Counted from the first letter of the stretch, positions 1 through 10,122 are shown. The stretch: 45,539 nucleotides of DNA from Hymenopellis radicata (GCA_015501595.1 JADNRX010000414.1:1-45539), one strand, 5' to 3'. The notes: a model not told the origin generated them from the letters alone. Made by a program: numbers and translations.

Positions 1-85
1 CTTCTTTCTGGATGTGCATCTTCATAGTCTTGAGTTCATTGTTGACATGTGAGGCGTGAACACAAACGGACTCGACAGCACTGCA

Positions 86-138
86 CATTTCAAAGCTACG
101 GCATTGTTGGGAATCAACAATGCCGTAGCTTTGAAATG
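86..138. repeat. Perfect inverted repeat (hairpin), 24-nt arms, 5-nt loop
   Basis: Positions 86-109 and 115-138 are exact reverse complements, separated by a 5-nt spacer. The arm core reads TTTCAAAGCTACGGCATTG. No coding frame is associated with it. A perfect 24-bp stem is unlikely by chance in a few kilobases of about 50% GC DNA. It could be the folded remnant of a MITE end, a small-RNA-like hairpin or a recent local inverted duplication. A similar hairpin occurs at 26082-26136. Confidence 0.9.
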
Positions 139-327
139 ACAGAAACGGGCCGAATAAAACTCCGTAGCAAGGGCGCGGCGAGATCGGGAGGCACTGTTTG
201 GTTGTGCTATGTCAGGCCGTAAAAATGGACCCTGCCTTCAGTCGTCCTCTCCCTTTAACCACTACGAAACTGCTGACTTTGTTCCCCACTTTCCTCCCAC
301 CGCCACTCTGTCTCTACCTCCCGCACA

Positions 328-2920
328 ATGCTACCCTCATCAGCACCACCACTTCCACTGTGTATTCAATGTTCAACACGCACCTTGTCGTTGCTCAGAT
401 GCGTAAGTCCATCCTTGTTGTCCGTGGCGCGCTCTCCAGCTGATTCTCCTCCTTCCAGCAGTGCCCCGAATCAGACAAATCGCTTTCCTTCTCGGTATCG
501 TCGCCAAGGTCGGTTGTCAAGGACGTCGCCAGTTCTCCCGTGTTCGATGTTGATGCCCAAAAGCGGTACTCGGTGTTTGCCGAGAGCCCTCTCCCTCTTA
601 CCATCACGACCTGGTAAGTCGTTTGCCGTGCCTTTCTTGTTCTTCCCTCGTTGATTCGACTCCTTTTAGTTGTATTATTCTCTCCATCAAGTTTCAGCTC
701 CCTTCTTGGTGGTAAGTCCAATCTTCCTTTCTTCATTTGGACGGTTTCCTCAGGAACTTCTCGCCAGATTTCAACGCTGGTTGCACCAGATTCAGACTCG
801 GTTTGCTTGAGAACGACGCCGCGCCGGCGAGGCGAGCACGGCGCTTACTTGTGTGGCCCCCGGTCTCAGCAGCAGCTTCTTGCAGCTCCTCGCGATCTCT
901 GTAAGTTGGCTCATTCTTCCTTGTTGCATCCTTTTCCGAGTGTTCTTTAGTATCTTATATGACTGCCCCGGTGGAGAGGCGCCGAATACTCTGCTCGAAC
1001 ATGAGCGTGGCGTGGCGTTGCTTGGACTTTCACGTCGTAAGTCAATAGTCTCGTTCCATTTTCTGAACATGCTCTAACTCATCTTTAGGTTCATTTATTC
1101 ACCGGCGACGCACGCCGAACGCGACACTGGGGTCTCTACGCTGACGTCTTCAGCCGCATTTCGTCGTGGCCTCGGATTGCCGTTCCCATTGGTGACACAT
1201 ACCCGTACGTCCCTCGTCCCTCTCTTATCTCTGACATGCCTTCTAACGTCTTTTTAGCTCGAATCTCTCACCCTGAGTGCCCGGCCGGCGAGGCCAACTC
1301 ATCTCAGCAACTCGTCTTTCACAGCTGTTTTGCCGGAGTATACTCGTCTTCTCGCGTCACCAAGGCGAAGATTCTGTCTGGAGCGGGCGGTGTCTGTCGT
1401 TGTACGTGATCTGTTTCTTGGTATCCTTCAATTTGATTCTAAACGTCATTTCAGGTTACTGGACCACGATTCGCTGCACCCTATTTCCAGATGTTGCCTT
1501 CACTCGATTCGGGGCTTCAGCTATATCGCGAGGATGTGACGGTCTACAATGTCTGCAAGTTGTAAGTCGTCTCCTTTTTGATATCCGCTTCGCGTCTAAC
1601 TACGTTTTGCAGCGGATCTGCGGGAGTTTTGTGCCTGTCAGGCGAGGCCATCGTTGCTACTTTTCGTCCTCGTACACACGCTTCACGGTCGATATCGTGC
1701 CTTGGGCCCTCGACGAAATCACGACTTTTCGCTTCATGTGTCCTTCTCTCCAGTGGGATTGTCATCAGGTACGTTGCTTTTCAGTCTTACTTTTCAAGCT
1801 CTAATTCTGACCCAAATTCCAGCCGATTTCCTGAAAATTTTGCCTGGCCGGCGAGGCCACACTGGCTGCTCTCATTCGCGCCGCGTCGTCTGTTTATGAT
1901 TTCTTCCTCGATGACGCGTTGATGTCCGCGCGAAGATTGCGCCTTTACCGGTGTGTTGGTCGGAGCCTGATATCTGGTCTGTTTGTAGTTCGCCTCTTCG
2001 TTCACAATGGAGGTAAGTCTTTCGTTCTGTTCGACTCCCCGACTTGTTTTCTGACCCACATTTTAGCTGATTTTTCCGAAAATTTTGCCTGGCCGGCGAG
2101 GCCAACCACGCTGCTCTCCTTCACGGCTCCGAACTGTGTGTATTCCTCTACGCGCACATGCTCATTTGCGTTGTTCGGCAGGTGAAATGTGTCGAGACGT
2201 CGAAGCCTGGCCGGCGCGGCCACCCTGATGCTCCCATCACACTGCGTCTGTTCAGGATGGCTTCGTCGATGACGCCCTGATATCTACGCCTGGTTGAATT
2301 ATCGTTGTAAGTTGTTTGGGTTGTGTGCACCGTTCTGATCTGAAATCTGACTCACAATTCAGCTAATTTTCCCGAAAATTTTGCCTGGCCGGCGAGGCCA
2401 CACTGGCTGCTCTCATTAACGCCGCGTCTCTTCAGGATTTCTTCCGCCGGTGATGTCTGCGCGAAGATGATGCCTGTACCCATCTATTGGTCAGAGCCTG
2501 GCATTTCGTCCTGTTCTTGTTCGCCTCTTCGTCCACAATAGAGGTACGTTGCTCAACTTCTCGACTTACTTAGTTTCAGGCAAATTTCCCGAGAATTTTG
2601 CCTGGCCGGCGAGGCCCCTCACACTGCAGTTCTTCAATGCACCGTTCCCATCGTGGCTTCCCCTCTGTATGTCTCTGTCCGACTCACAGATCTTTGGTCG
2701 TGTTTCTTACTCCCTTTGCAGTCAGAAGCATTCGCATTCCTCCGGCGATCCGGCTGTCACCTGTCGCTTGTCTTGGTTACACGTCTCCGGTATCTGGAAG
2801 CGACGAAATCAACAGCCGCCGAACGACTAGTGAGTTTCACTTATTCTTCGAGTTCCACTTCAGTTTCTGACTGTAAATCTCAGGTTATCCTTGTGAAATC
2901 GACGCCTGGCAGGGAAGGCC
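328..2920 (+). other. Uncharacterised spliced locus with repeated exons (possible degenerate gene)
   Basis: At least eleven well-formed short introns can be read on the plus strand, with donors GTAAGT or GTACGT and acceptors 45-60 nt later. Examples start near 402, 615, 712, 901, 1039, 1205, 1404, 1562, 1765, 2013, 2306 and 2531. The first exons read well as protein from an ATG at 328 across the 402-459 intron, ending in a segment containing FDVDAQKRYSVFAESPL. From about 960 on, exons repeat a peptide of the form C-[LP]-[AGS]-G-E-A (for example CLAGEATLAALIRAAS). Several units have in-frame stops, and no single frame could be followed through all introns. It may be a decayed gene, a gene with alternative frames, or a noncoding spliced transcript. 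I do not recognise a family. Confidence 0.4.
1283..2616 (+). repeat. Dispersed tandem exon core GGCCGGCGAGGCC (six copies plus weaker relatives)
   Basis: The 13-mer GGCCGGCGAGGCC occurs exactly at 1283-1295, 1846-1858, 2091-2103, 2387-2399 and 2604-2616. One variant (GGCCGGCGCGGCC) lies at 2209-2221. Weaker relatives lie near 818, 964, 1632 and 2901. Four copies share a longer context: an acceptor AG, then CGAAAATTTTGCCT or close variants, then the core, then a segment rich in CTGGCTGCTCTC. Spacing is irregular at 118-563 bp. The core sits inside exons and encodes LAGEA in one frame and WPARP in another. This is unit duplication of an exon with its flanking intron, not a simple satellite. Confidence 0.8.
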
Positions 2921-3085
2921 ATCACCGCCGCTCGTTGAACAACTACCGGCTTTTCGGAGAAGGTCTGGCGTGAAACTCGCCACCGCGAACACGATGCCAT
3001 TCAGGTCGAAGATCAACATGCTCAGACACGCGCGCAAGGTGATTTCCTTTCTATGGAGCGTATTCTGATATTTGCTGGACATCGG

Positions 3086-3256
3086 AGAGTCGCGAGTTCA
3101 ACTCCGGCAATTACCCGAAGGCAAGGAAGGGCTTCTCTCGCTTCTTCTGTTTCTAGCTATACAGTAAGTGGTGCACGTATATTTCTAGCATGTTCGGATT
3201 GCTCAGATACAGACGCGACCGTTACGGCTCCAAAGAGTCGTGAGTTCAACTCCGGC
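3086..3256 (+). repeat. Direct repeat pair resembling a tRNA T-arm
   Basis: A 23-bp sequence with core GAGTTCAACTCCGGC occurs at 3086-3108 and 3234-3256, with one mismatch and exactly 148 bp apart. Each copy is followed by a TCTCTCGC and TTTCTAG context, so the duplicated unit is longer but degenerate. The core resembles the B box and T-loop of tRNA genes (GTTCAANTCC). No matching A box, acceptor stem or Pol III terminator was found, so I do not call a tRNA. Confidence 0.6.
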
Positions 3257-3639
3257 GGAGGACAAGAAGACCGTCTCTCGCAAGTTGAATTACTTACATT
3301 TCTAGCCACTTGCATTACCGAGTCTCACTCTTTCGCGGGTGGGGCTCTGTATTTTTTTTAAACCAAGTACGTGCCGGGTTGGCAGGGGAAACTATTGACA
3401 ATTTTGCTCGCGTTTTCTCAGTCGATGGGGGAGAGGGTCTACAGAGCGCGGGCAGCTTAGTAAGCTAGGTTAGAGCAGGTAGAAACAAGTAGAACGCGAA
3501 ATAGAGTCGATTTGAGAAAGCGCGAAGTGATCGAGGAGGACCTGGACATAGTACTCGAGTCCCCTCCCACGAACCCTGCATACCGCGCTCTCTCTCCGCC
3601 AACAGAAGAGACCTACAAGAGGACGCCATCTCCACCTCG

Positions 3640-3765
3640 GAACGCGACCGCGAAGAGGCGACCACGAAGAGGCAAGAAGAGGCGACCACGAAGAGGACGC
3701 GACCACCCAACGCGGAGGAGACGACCATGAAGAGGACGCGACCACCGAACGCAGAGGCGTGGCAC
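3640..3765 (+). repeat. Degenerate GA-rich minisatellite upstream of TCF25
   Basis: Units related to GAAGAGGCGACCAC and GAAGAGGACGCGACCAC repeat imperfectly here. Long open frames exist on both strands of this low-complexity stretch, but they are repeat artefacts with biased composition (RRPRRG or GGRVLF repeats). The 19-bp string ACGCGAGTTGGAAGAGCTC at 3802-3820 is repeated exactly at 3937-3955, inside the first exon of the TCF25 gene. Confidence 0.6.
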
Positions 3766-3907
3766 CGACCCCAACTGGCATACACTCTAGCAAGACGATC
3801 CACGCGAGTTGGAAGAGCTCCAAGCAGAGGCGACGAGATGGAGGAGGACGAGGCCGAGCACGTCGAGATGATGGAGGCGACGTCCATCCTACCCTCATCA
3901 TCAACTA

Positions 3908-6543
3908 ATGCCGCCTCGCTTGAATAAACGCCAACAACGCGAGTTGGAAGAGCTCGAGGCGCTCAAGAAAGCCGAGGCCGTGCACGACGACAGCGAGGAG
4001 GATCACGATGAACCGATGTCGAGCACGTCCAAGCCGACCGGTTTCGCCGCGGTAAGCAGAGCGAGCAGCCTCTTTCGCCCGCTAAAGCTCTGAAACCAGC
4101 TCTTTGATCCTGCAGATGACGACGTAGGCGACGATGACGACGCCGGAGAGCCATCCAAAGCGAAAAAGGTAGCGAAATACCACTGCTATGGTGCGGCTCC
4201 GCGCTGATTCGATCTCAGTCTAAGAAGAAGAAAAAGAAAACTGCAACTGGAGTGGACTCGCCCAGAGTCAGTACGCCTACGCCAAAGAGCCCGGCACCAC
4301 CGCCAGTTGTGAAGAACGAAAAGAAGGCAGCAAAGAAGGCTAAAGCAAAGGCGCGCAAAGCGGGCAACGATGAGCTTGATGAAGCCTTGGCTGAGCTTTC
4401 ACTAAAGTCTGTATTGATATCGGATTCAATCCCAAAGCTAATCCGAATCCCAGATACGGAAACGCGCCTGCATCATCAACCGCCACGGCCCAGTCCCTCA
4501 CAGATTCCCTTGCCAATCTGCTCTCTGTATCACTCTCACATCTTGACAGCGAAGCTGAAATGCGCAAATTCTTCGGTGCCAAAGTCGTGCAAGCGAGCAA
4601 AGCGGACTCGCCTGGTGCATCAGGCTCTACTTCGCGACGCACAGTCACAGCCGCTTCCCGTTCCAATCTTACACGTCCCCAGCCGACATGGGCACCCGCT
4701 CGCATGCGCGACGGTCTCTCCGTACGCTCTCTCACCGACCTCGAGGTATCACAAAAGCGCGATAGGCTATCCGTCGATCTTCTACGCGGAGAAAAGTGGT
4801 GGACAGTCGAGTACAGCAAAAAGTACAAAGGCTTGACGCAGATGTTCTTGAACACTGTACAAGGTGGCGATCCCCAGGGACTCTTTGATATGTGTCGGAA
4901 TAGCCCGTGGCATGCGGATACGCTGCTGCAAATGGCACAGGTGTTTCGGCATCGCGAGGAGCATGCACAGTCAGTTGACTTTACAGACCGTGCGCTCTTT
5001 GCGTATGAGCGCGCTTTCGTCGGCGCCTTCACCTTCACGACTGGGCTAAATCGCCTGGACTTTGACTTTGTTGAAAATAGGGTGTTCTTCTTAGCGATAC
5101 ATCGCCAAGCAGCGTATGTGATTTATCTACTGTATCTTGACTTTATTTATCTTCATTTTAGTGATCTACAACGCCGCGGCTGTCTGCGCACTGCGTTCGA
5201 GTTTGCGCGGCTGATGTACTCCTTGGACCCATGGGGTGACCCACACGGGGCTCTTTTCCATCTTGATTACCTTGTATTCAAGGCAGGCATGACGGATTGG
5301 TTGTTACAAGTCTTCAAGCTCTTTTCAAATTGGCGGCAAGATAAGGCGTACGAGGCCGCGCGTCTCGATCCGAGCATTCTTCCGGGTTGGATGTATGCCC
5401 GAGCTTTGGCTTTCAAGGTCAATTCCAAACCTGAGGAGGCAGCTGCGGCGTTGGTCGATGCCGTTAATGCATTCCCAGCGGTCGTACCTGTGCTTGCAGA
5501 CAAATTGGAAGTCTCACTACCCGCTTCGCTTCGCAGCCACCGTCATTTTAGGATTGAAGCGGACGGCAGGTCAGTTTTCTGGTTCTTACCTTACGGCTTT
5601 GTTGTGTAACTGACTATCATGTAGCGGACTTTCGGAGCCTCTTGCAGTAATGCATCTTCTTTGCCATCTCTACGTCCAAAGATCTTTGCCAGTCTGGAAA
5701 GACCATGCTGCCTGGTTTGGCGAAACCATCACGCAACACTTTTCGACCCCGCCTGCGTCTATAGCCGTCAACAGCGTACGTGAAACGTTTCTAAAGGTCT
5801 ATGGCCACGAGCAGCTTCGTTATGCCGCATATCGACATATCATGGTATTGGAATACCGCACACTCTTCCAATACATTCCACGGTTAATTCTCGCGCAAAA
5901 GTCGCTGGATTGCGATCCGCTCCCGCCACCGACAGCTGTCACCAGTTACGATGCGGCGTTCTTTGAAGGCGTCGAGATCCCGACCATGTCAAGGAGGCAA
6001 ATGGAGAGGCGGCTCGCTCTGATGATCCCAGACGCTGCCGCACGGGCACAGTTCGAGGCGTTGTATGCTGTTCCGAGGGTGGCCGCGATGTTTCCCGGGG
6101 GGATATTGCAGATGGTGCAGGCGCTGCAGGATATGCCGGTGGAGCTGATGGAGGGGATGCAGGCGGCGATGGTGGAGCTTCAGATGGGTGTCGGGGCGAT
6201 GGAGGAGGGTGTGAGGGGTGAGATGCCGGGGCAGATGCCTGGTGAGGCGGTTGTGGGGCAGGCGGAGTGGGAGGAGCCGGAGGAAGCGGAGGAGGAGGAT
6301 TATGAGACGGACGAAGAGGAACAGCAGGAGGACGAAGAAGCGGATGCGGAAGCGAGCATGGCGTTGGCTGCGGTATGTCTTTTTTCCGTGCAAGTGAAGT
6401 TGACTGTTACTGATGACTGCTGTGTGGTGTAGCCTTTCCGTGCGATCAGCAATTGGGTCGTACGCGGGATATGGGGAACTCCGCAAGCTGAAGAGGCAGA
6501 AAGTTCGGAGGAGGAACGGGATTTGACTGGGGACATTGATTAG
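3908..6543 (+). CDS. TCF25: TCF25 / Rqc1 family protein (ribosome quality control)
   Basis: Proposed exons are 3908-4051, 4100-4168, 4219-4406, 4454-5113, 5162-5569, 5625-6372 and 6433-6543. Together they give 2328 nt, or 775 residues, in one continuous frame. The N-terminus (PPRLNKRQQRELEELEAL) and an acidic then Lys-rich linker are typical of the family. The core TCF25 domain follows, with recognisable blocks WWTVEYSKKYK, WHADTLLQMAQVFRHREEHA and GAFTFTTGLNRLDFD, then repeat-like DLQRRGCLRTAFEFARL. The C-terminus is acidic. Yeast Rqc1 and mammalian TCF25 act with the E3 ligase Ltn1/listerin on stalled 60S nascent chains. The third intron uses a GTCTGT donor; without it the frame breaks. Family assignment is by recall and is strong. 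The exact N-terminal splicing is slightly less sure. Confidence 0.93.
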
Positions 6544-6818
6544 TAGCATGCCTGAATTATACTTATTGTTTTCTATACGTTGGCGTTGTTGAGTCTGAAG
6601 GTTTAAAGAAACCCGGTTAGCGATGCTGAACGATCATGTGACAGGTTTTCTAGGGACGAGATCCTTGGAGTGGTCATCAAATCCTCCCGAAACTGCGACT
6701 TTCGACCTCAAAAATGCCTCAGTAGTGCTTTAACCTTCATGGAAATGGGTCTGAAAAAGGCCTACCGTTAACCGGGTAATTTTTGAAGTCGAAAAGCCCA
6801 AAAATCACCGGATGTTTA
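6544..6818. other. Intergenic, with a short inverted repeat
   Basis: No gene is seen between the TCF25 stop and the MITE. A 12-nt imperfect inverted repeat (ACCCGGTTAGCG at 6611-6622 and CGTTAACCGGGT at 6766-6777) frames about 165 bp and could be a decayed small element. The first part presumably contains the TCF25 3' UTR. Confidence 0.5.
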
Positions 6819-7159
6819 TGGTGCAAACAGCCAAGACACCGCTACTTTTGTACATCGGTAATTCCCGACCCGAAAGCCGGCCAAATCCTTAGCTGTTTAA
6901 CAAAAATGCTTCTTTTGGCAAAAGGAGCAAAAGTGTTAGAGGGATAATTAATTGCTTCAAAATTGAAGGAGTTATTTCTCGGCCCGAACCCAATTTTGGC
7001 GCATGTCACGCTTTTAGCAGATGTCACACTAAGTCACGATGCGTGACAAGGAATTTGACCTTTTGCCAATCGCCTTATTTCGGCAATCGGGATTTTCAAA
7101 AATTTTGACCCAAAATTGGCGCCTAGACAAAAGTAGCGGTACCTTGACTGTTTGCACCA
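6819..7159. mobile_element. MITE with 33-bp terminal inverted repeats and TA duplication
   Basis: The ends 6819-6851 and 7127-7159 are inverted repeats of 33 nt with about three mismatches; the outer bases read TGGTGCAAACAG. Both ends are flanked by TA (6817-6818 and 7160-7161). The element is 341 bp and has no coding capacity, since its ORFs are short. A TA target duplication and short size fit a Tc1/mariner-type MITE. It lies 104 bp from the LTR element, so the two make a small nested insertion zone. Confidence 0.8.
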
Positions 7160-7263
7160 TAGGGGAGTTTCCCAGGTCTACTATTTGCCGGTGGGTCGAT
7201 CCAGAACATCCGCAAAGTATGTCTGCGAGAACTAGCAACTTGTGTCATTTGTCAATGCACATA

Positions 7264-7495
7264 TGTAAACCCGTTCTTCGACGGATTTAGACATTCCTAG
7301 GTTAGGGTTACATATCCGTATTTAGCCATGGACACGCGTTGTCCTTCCTTAGTCTCCGACCACCATGTTCTCGTAGCGTCGTTGTACCCGAACAGAGGCG
7401 TCGTTCTTGTTTCCTCTGCTCGATTCTCTCGTTCTCGTCGCGCTCTCTCGTTCTCTCCCAGTGTTTTCCACTCGTCTTCGGACAGTGGGTTTCCA
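7264..7495 (+). repeat. Left LTR of the TRIM element
   Basis: This is 232 bp, starts TGTAAACCC and ends GGGTTTCCA. It includes a telomere-like GGTTAGGGTTA near its start and pyrimidine-rich CTCGTTCTCTC runs. It reads identically to the right copy at 8238-8469. Confidence 0.93.
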
Positions 7496-8237
7496 CTTTT
7501 TTTTAAACACGCAACGACGCCTCTGCGCCGCCCTTTGGCGCGCGCTGCTCATCCCGCCCAACGACCAGACGCTTTCGATGACACATCCGACTTCCCGCCT
7601 TTGCCGCGCACCATCATTCCTTTGCCATCGCCCCGCTGACGACTCTTGCGCGCATCACGCGTTCCTTGGCTGTGTGACGCGTTTACGCTGTCCCGCCTTT
7701 ATCCAAATGCCCGGATTTCGCACTGCAGAGCCTTCGACTGCTCTTACACTCGCCGTTCGTCACCTGCATGCCCGTGACATGCTGCCTGTGTGTGCGAGTT
7801 CCTGGAGAGTCGCCTCGCTCAATGCTGCTCGCCACGCTCTGGCTGATGCGCCCCTCAATGCATCCACAGTCATCGACATACCCCGCCTTTCCCCTTCATC
7901 CCATATTCTCCTGCTTCATTGCTCCCGACACCCTCATGAACCCAGTGTCATCACTGCGATCTCTCTCCCAATCATTAACTCCTGCCACTGTTTTTCGTTG
8001 CCCTCCCCAAGTCTCCCAGCACCCCAGTGTCTTACCCGTGTCTTCTGTCTACCGAATCGTCTGCCGTCTGTTTATGAATTCCCGTATTCCCCGTTTTTAT
8101 GTGCCGCTGGACCTTGGCCGCGCCGCGTTATCGTGCTGTCATGATTTCTGTTTTTGGAGTTGGATTCTGTTATGTTCCCTTTGGTTGGATTGGTTCTAGT
8201 TTGGAGAGTGGATCTTTGCTTTGTGGGTGAGGAGGAG

Positions 8238-8469
8238 TGTAAACCCGTTCTTCGACGGATTTAGACATTCCTAGGTTAGGGTTACATATCCGTATTTAGC
8301 CATGGACACGCGTTGTCCTTCCTTAGTCTCCGACCACCATGTTCTCGTAGCGTCGTTGTACCCGAACAGAGGCGTCGTTCTTGTTTCCTCTGCTCGATTC
8401 TCTCGTTCTCGTCGCGCTCTCTCGTTCTCTCCCAGTGTTTTCCACTCGTCTTCGGACAGTGGGTTTCCA
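8238..8469 (+). repeat. Right LTR of the TRIM element
   Basis: This is 232 bp and identical by eye to 7264-7495. It follows the purine tract at 8221-8237 and is followed by the target duplication ACATA at 8470-8474. Confidence 0.93.
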
Positions 8470-8474
8470 ACATA

Positions 8475-8820
8475 CTTTCAACGAAGCAACAAGTTTGTCT
8501 CTTCTCCCTCTGAGAGACGCCATCCTCTCGCACAGCCAATGTGAGATTGCCACGGTTGATGAAATGTGCGTACATGGCGTAGATGTCCAACAATACTGTG
8601 CGCCATCGAATACCTGGGGAATCACGGCCGATGGGTTCAGACGCATCTCGAAGTCAATTTTCAAGCTGTCCGCTGTTACCAAAACAAGGCCAGGTGTGGG
8701 ATCAGTTAGCTTTCGAATTGACTTCCAACGTCGAACAAGGTCTGGCGATTCGTGAGCAACGTTGAACACTGGGTTCATCCGGCTGCTCAACCTCATGCTA
8801 TCGAAAATATCCGCGAACAT
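8475..8820 (-). pseudogene. Possible exon of an unrecognised gene cut by the TRIM insertion
   Basis: On the minus strand an open frame begins at an ATG at 8820, 28 bp beyond the PP2C stop, and runs about 115 codons into the right LTR. It has protein-like composition (NPVFNVAHESPDLVRRWKSI early, HISSTVAISHWLCERMASL late). A second frame over the last 120 bp is also open and protein-like (LLDIYAMYAHFINRGNLTLA), so an intron or frameshift may lie between them. The LTR inserted where the pre-insertion minus strand reads AAAGTATGT, a splice-donor-like site. I do not recognise the family, and it could equally be chance open frame. Confidence 0.25.
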
Positions 8821-8847
8821 GGTCGTACTATTCGTACAGCAATCGGC

Positions 8848-10122
8848 TTAAACAACCTCTACTTGAAACTTGACAGCCACAACGGAAATGTCATCGCGAT
8901 ATGCAGGTCCGTCGATTACTTCTGCCATCTTCTCTTCATCAGACCCAAACAGCACATTCTGAACGAGGCCATCCGCAACGTTAGAGGAGAGAACACATTG
9001 GTGTCCGAGCCGCGGGTCAGCCGAACCATTCACTAGTCCAAGCATGACTTTCCACTGTTCGTCGGCCTCTATTTGCAAAGGCAACGAATTGCGCAGACCG
9101 TCAGATGCAAAGATGAGAAGATCACCGTCCATAATATCGGCGTGCCGAATCTCTGGCGTCCTCGACATGTAAGGTGGAGAGACATGTCCTTTTGTCGCCC
9201 ATTCGTCCACCATTTGGTAACCTAGGAGGGCGGGATAAACCCACTGCATGCCTCGCCCTGCCATGTTGAGGGGTGCCTTGAGTTGGTAATCACCCAGAGC
9301 TGAGGTTTGCTTTAAGATTTGAAGGTAAGGCCCGGTGTTGCCCCCTACCTCGCGTCACCGTTAACACGCCCAAAAGCGCGCCATTCCATATTGCAAGCTC
9401 TTCGTTGGAATGTTCGCTTGCTAGCCTCTTTTTCTCTTCCTCGTTCTCCGGGTCATGGCGTGCGCTCAGCATCGTCGGTCGACATAGTATCCCGTCCTCG
9501 CTCCTTCGGGCCAGTACTAAATCTACATCAATTACGTTCAAGAATCCAGACTCAAGACTCACCCGCGTCAGAGTCTCCAAGAGAGGCTACCCAGACGTGC
9601 TTTCTGTCCTTAGTGATGAACCCAATGACGGCCGTTGTTCCAGTGACAGCACAGCGCGCTGCGTGGAATTTTGCATCGTCCTTGATTCCTAGGTGTTTAT
9701 GGAATATAAAGCCCTCCGCCGCATCACCGTGCCATTTCTCATCTGAAAAGTCCTCATCTTTGTCGAATAGGACCGTGAACTTGTCAAGCAGGGATATGTC
9801 GAAGCTCTCGATCACCTCTGTCATCATTGTAGGTATATCCTGCTTGTCGATGTTCTGGGTAATGTGGTCCGCTAGCAGTTGTGGAAGCGTATCTACAGCA
9901 TAGGCCGCTGATTCGTATCCACAATGGCCTGCATACCTGTTAAACATCGTCTTGATGGGACGACACGACGCACTTACCGTCGAAGAGAGAGATGAGCGTT
10001 CCATGTTCGAAATGCAAAACCGCCACCCTGTCTTCGTCATTTCCCCCGCGAAGCATAACCTCGTTGATGGCCATTCCCGCCACACTCGACGAAGTGCTTT
10101 TTTTCAATTCCTGGTAGCCCAT
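8848..10122 (-). CDS. PP2C-type Ser/Thr protein phosphatase
   Basis: Exons on the minus strand are 10122-9978, 9928-9563, 9522-9349 and 9299-8848, giving 1137 nt and 378 residues. PP2C motifs appear in order: DEDRV, then the metal-binding FDGH joined across intron 1 (LISLFDG then HCGYESAAYA), WVASLGDSDA, ARHDPENEEEKKR, LLGVLTVTRALGDYQLK, DLLIFASDGL and a final DDISVVAVKF. The acidic metal-coordinating residues of the family are therefore present. The arrangement resembles the fungal pyruvate-dehydrogenase-phosphatase-like branch, but no mitochondrial presequence is obvious at this start. The N-terminus is short before the FDGH motif, so an upstream exon could be missing. All intron phases agree. 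Confidence 0.9.

Larger units (their letters stand above)
7264..8469 (+). mobile_element. Miniature LTR element (TRIM-like), 1206 bp, with target-site duplication
   Basis: Two 232-bp direct repeats (7264-7495 and 8238-8469) flank 742 bp. They start TGTAAACCC and end GGGTTTCCA, so they carry the TG...CA ends of LTRs. I saw no difference between the two copies. The 5-bp sequence ACATA occurs immediately outside both ends (7259-7263 and 8470-8474) as a target-site duplication. A purine tract (GTGGGTGAGGAGGAG) directly precedes the right LTR, as expected for plus-strand priming. The interior encodes no gag or pol, and I found no clear primer-binding site. It is therefore a non-autonomous terminal-repeat retrotransposon in miniature, mobilised in trans, and the identical LTRs imply recent insertion. 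Confidence 0.93.

Noticed and set aside
1283..2616. SfiI-like sites as cloning or vector artefacts
   Set aside because: The sites lie in diverged, intron-bearing repeat units typical of the genome, with no vector or adaptor sequence nearby.
3465..3904. Two overlapping 140-144 codon minus-strand frames upstream of TCF25
   Set aside because: They are read through a GA/CT-rich minisatellite, have repeat-driven composition (GGRVLF, VVASS) and no splice or domain evidence.
4400..4460. Frameshift in TCF25
   Set aside because: A GTCTGT-donor intron at 4407-4453 with a CTAAT branch site restores one continuous frame that fits the family.
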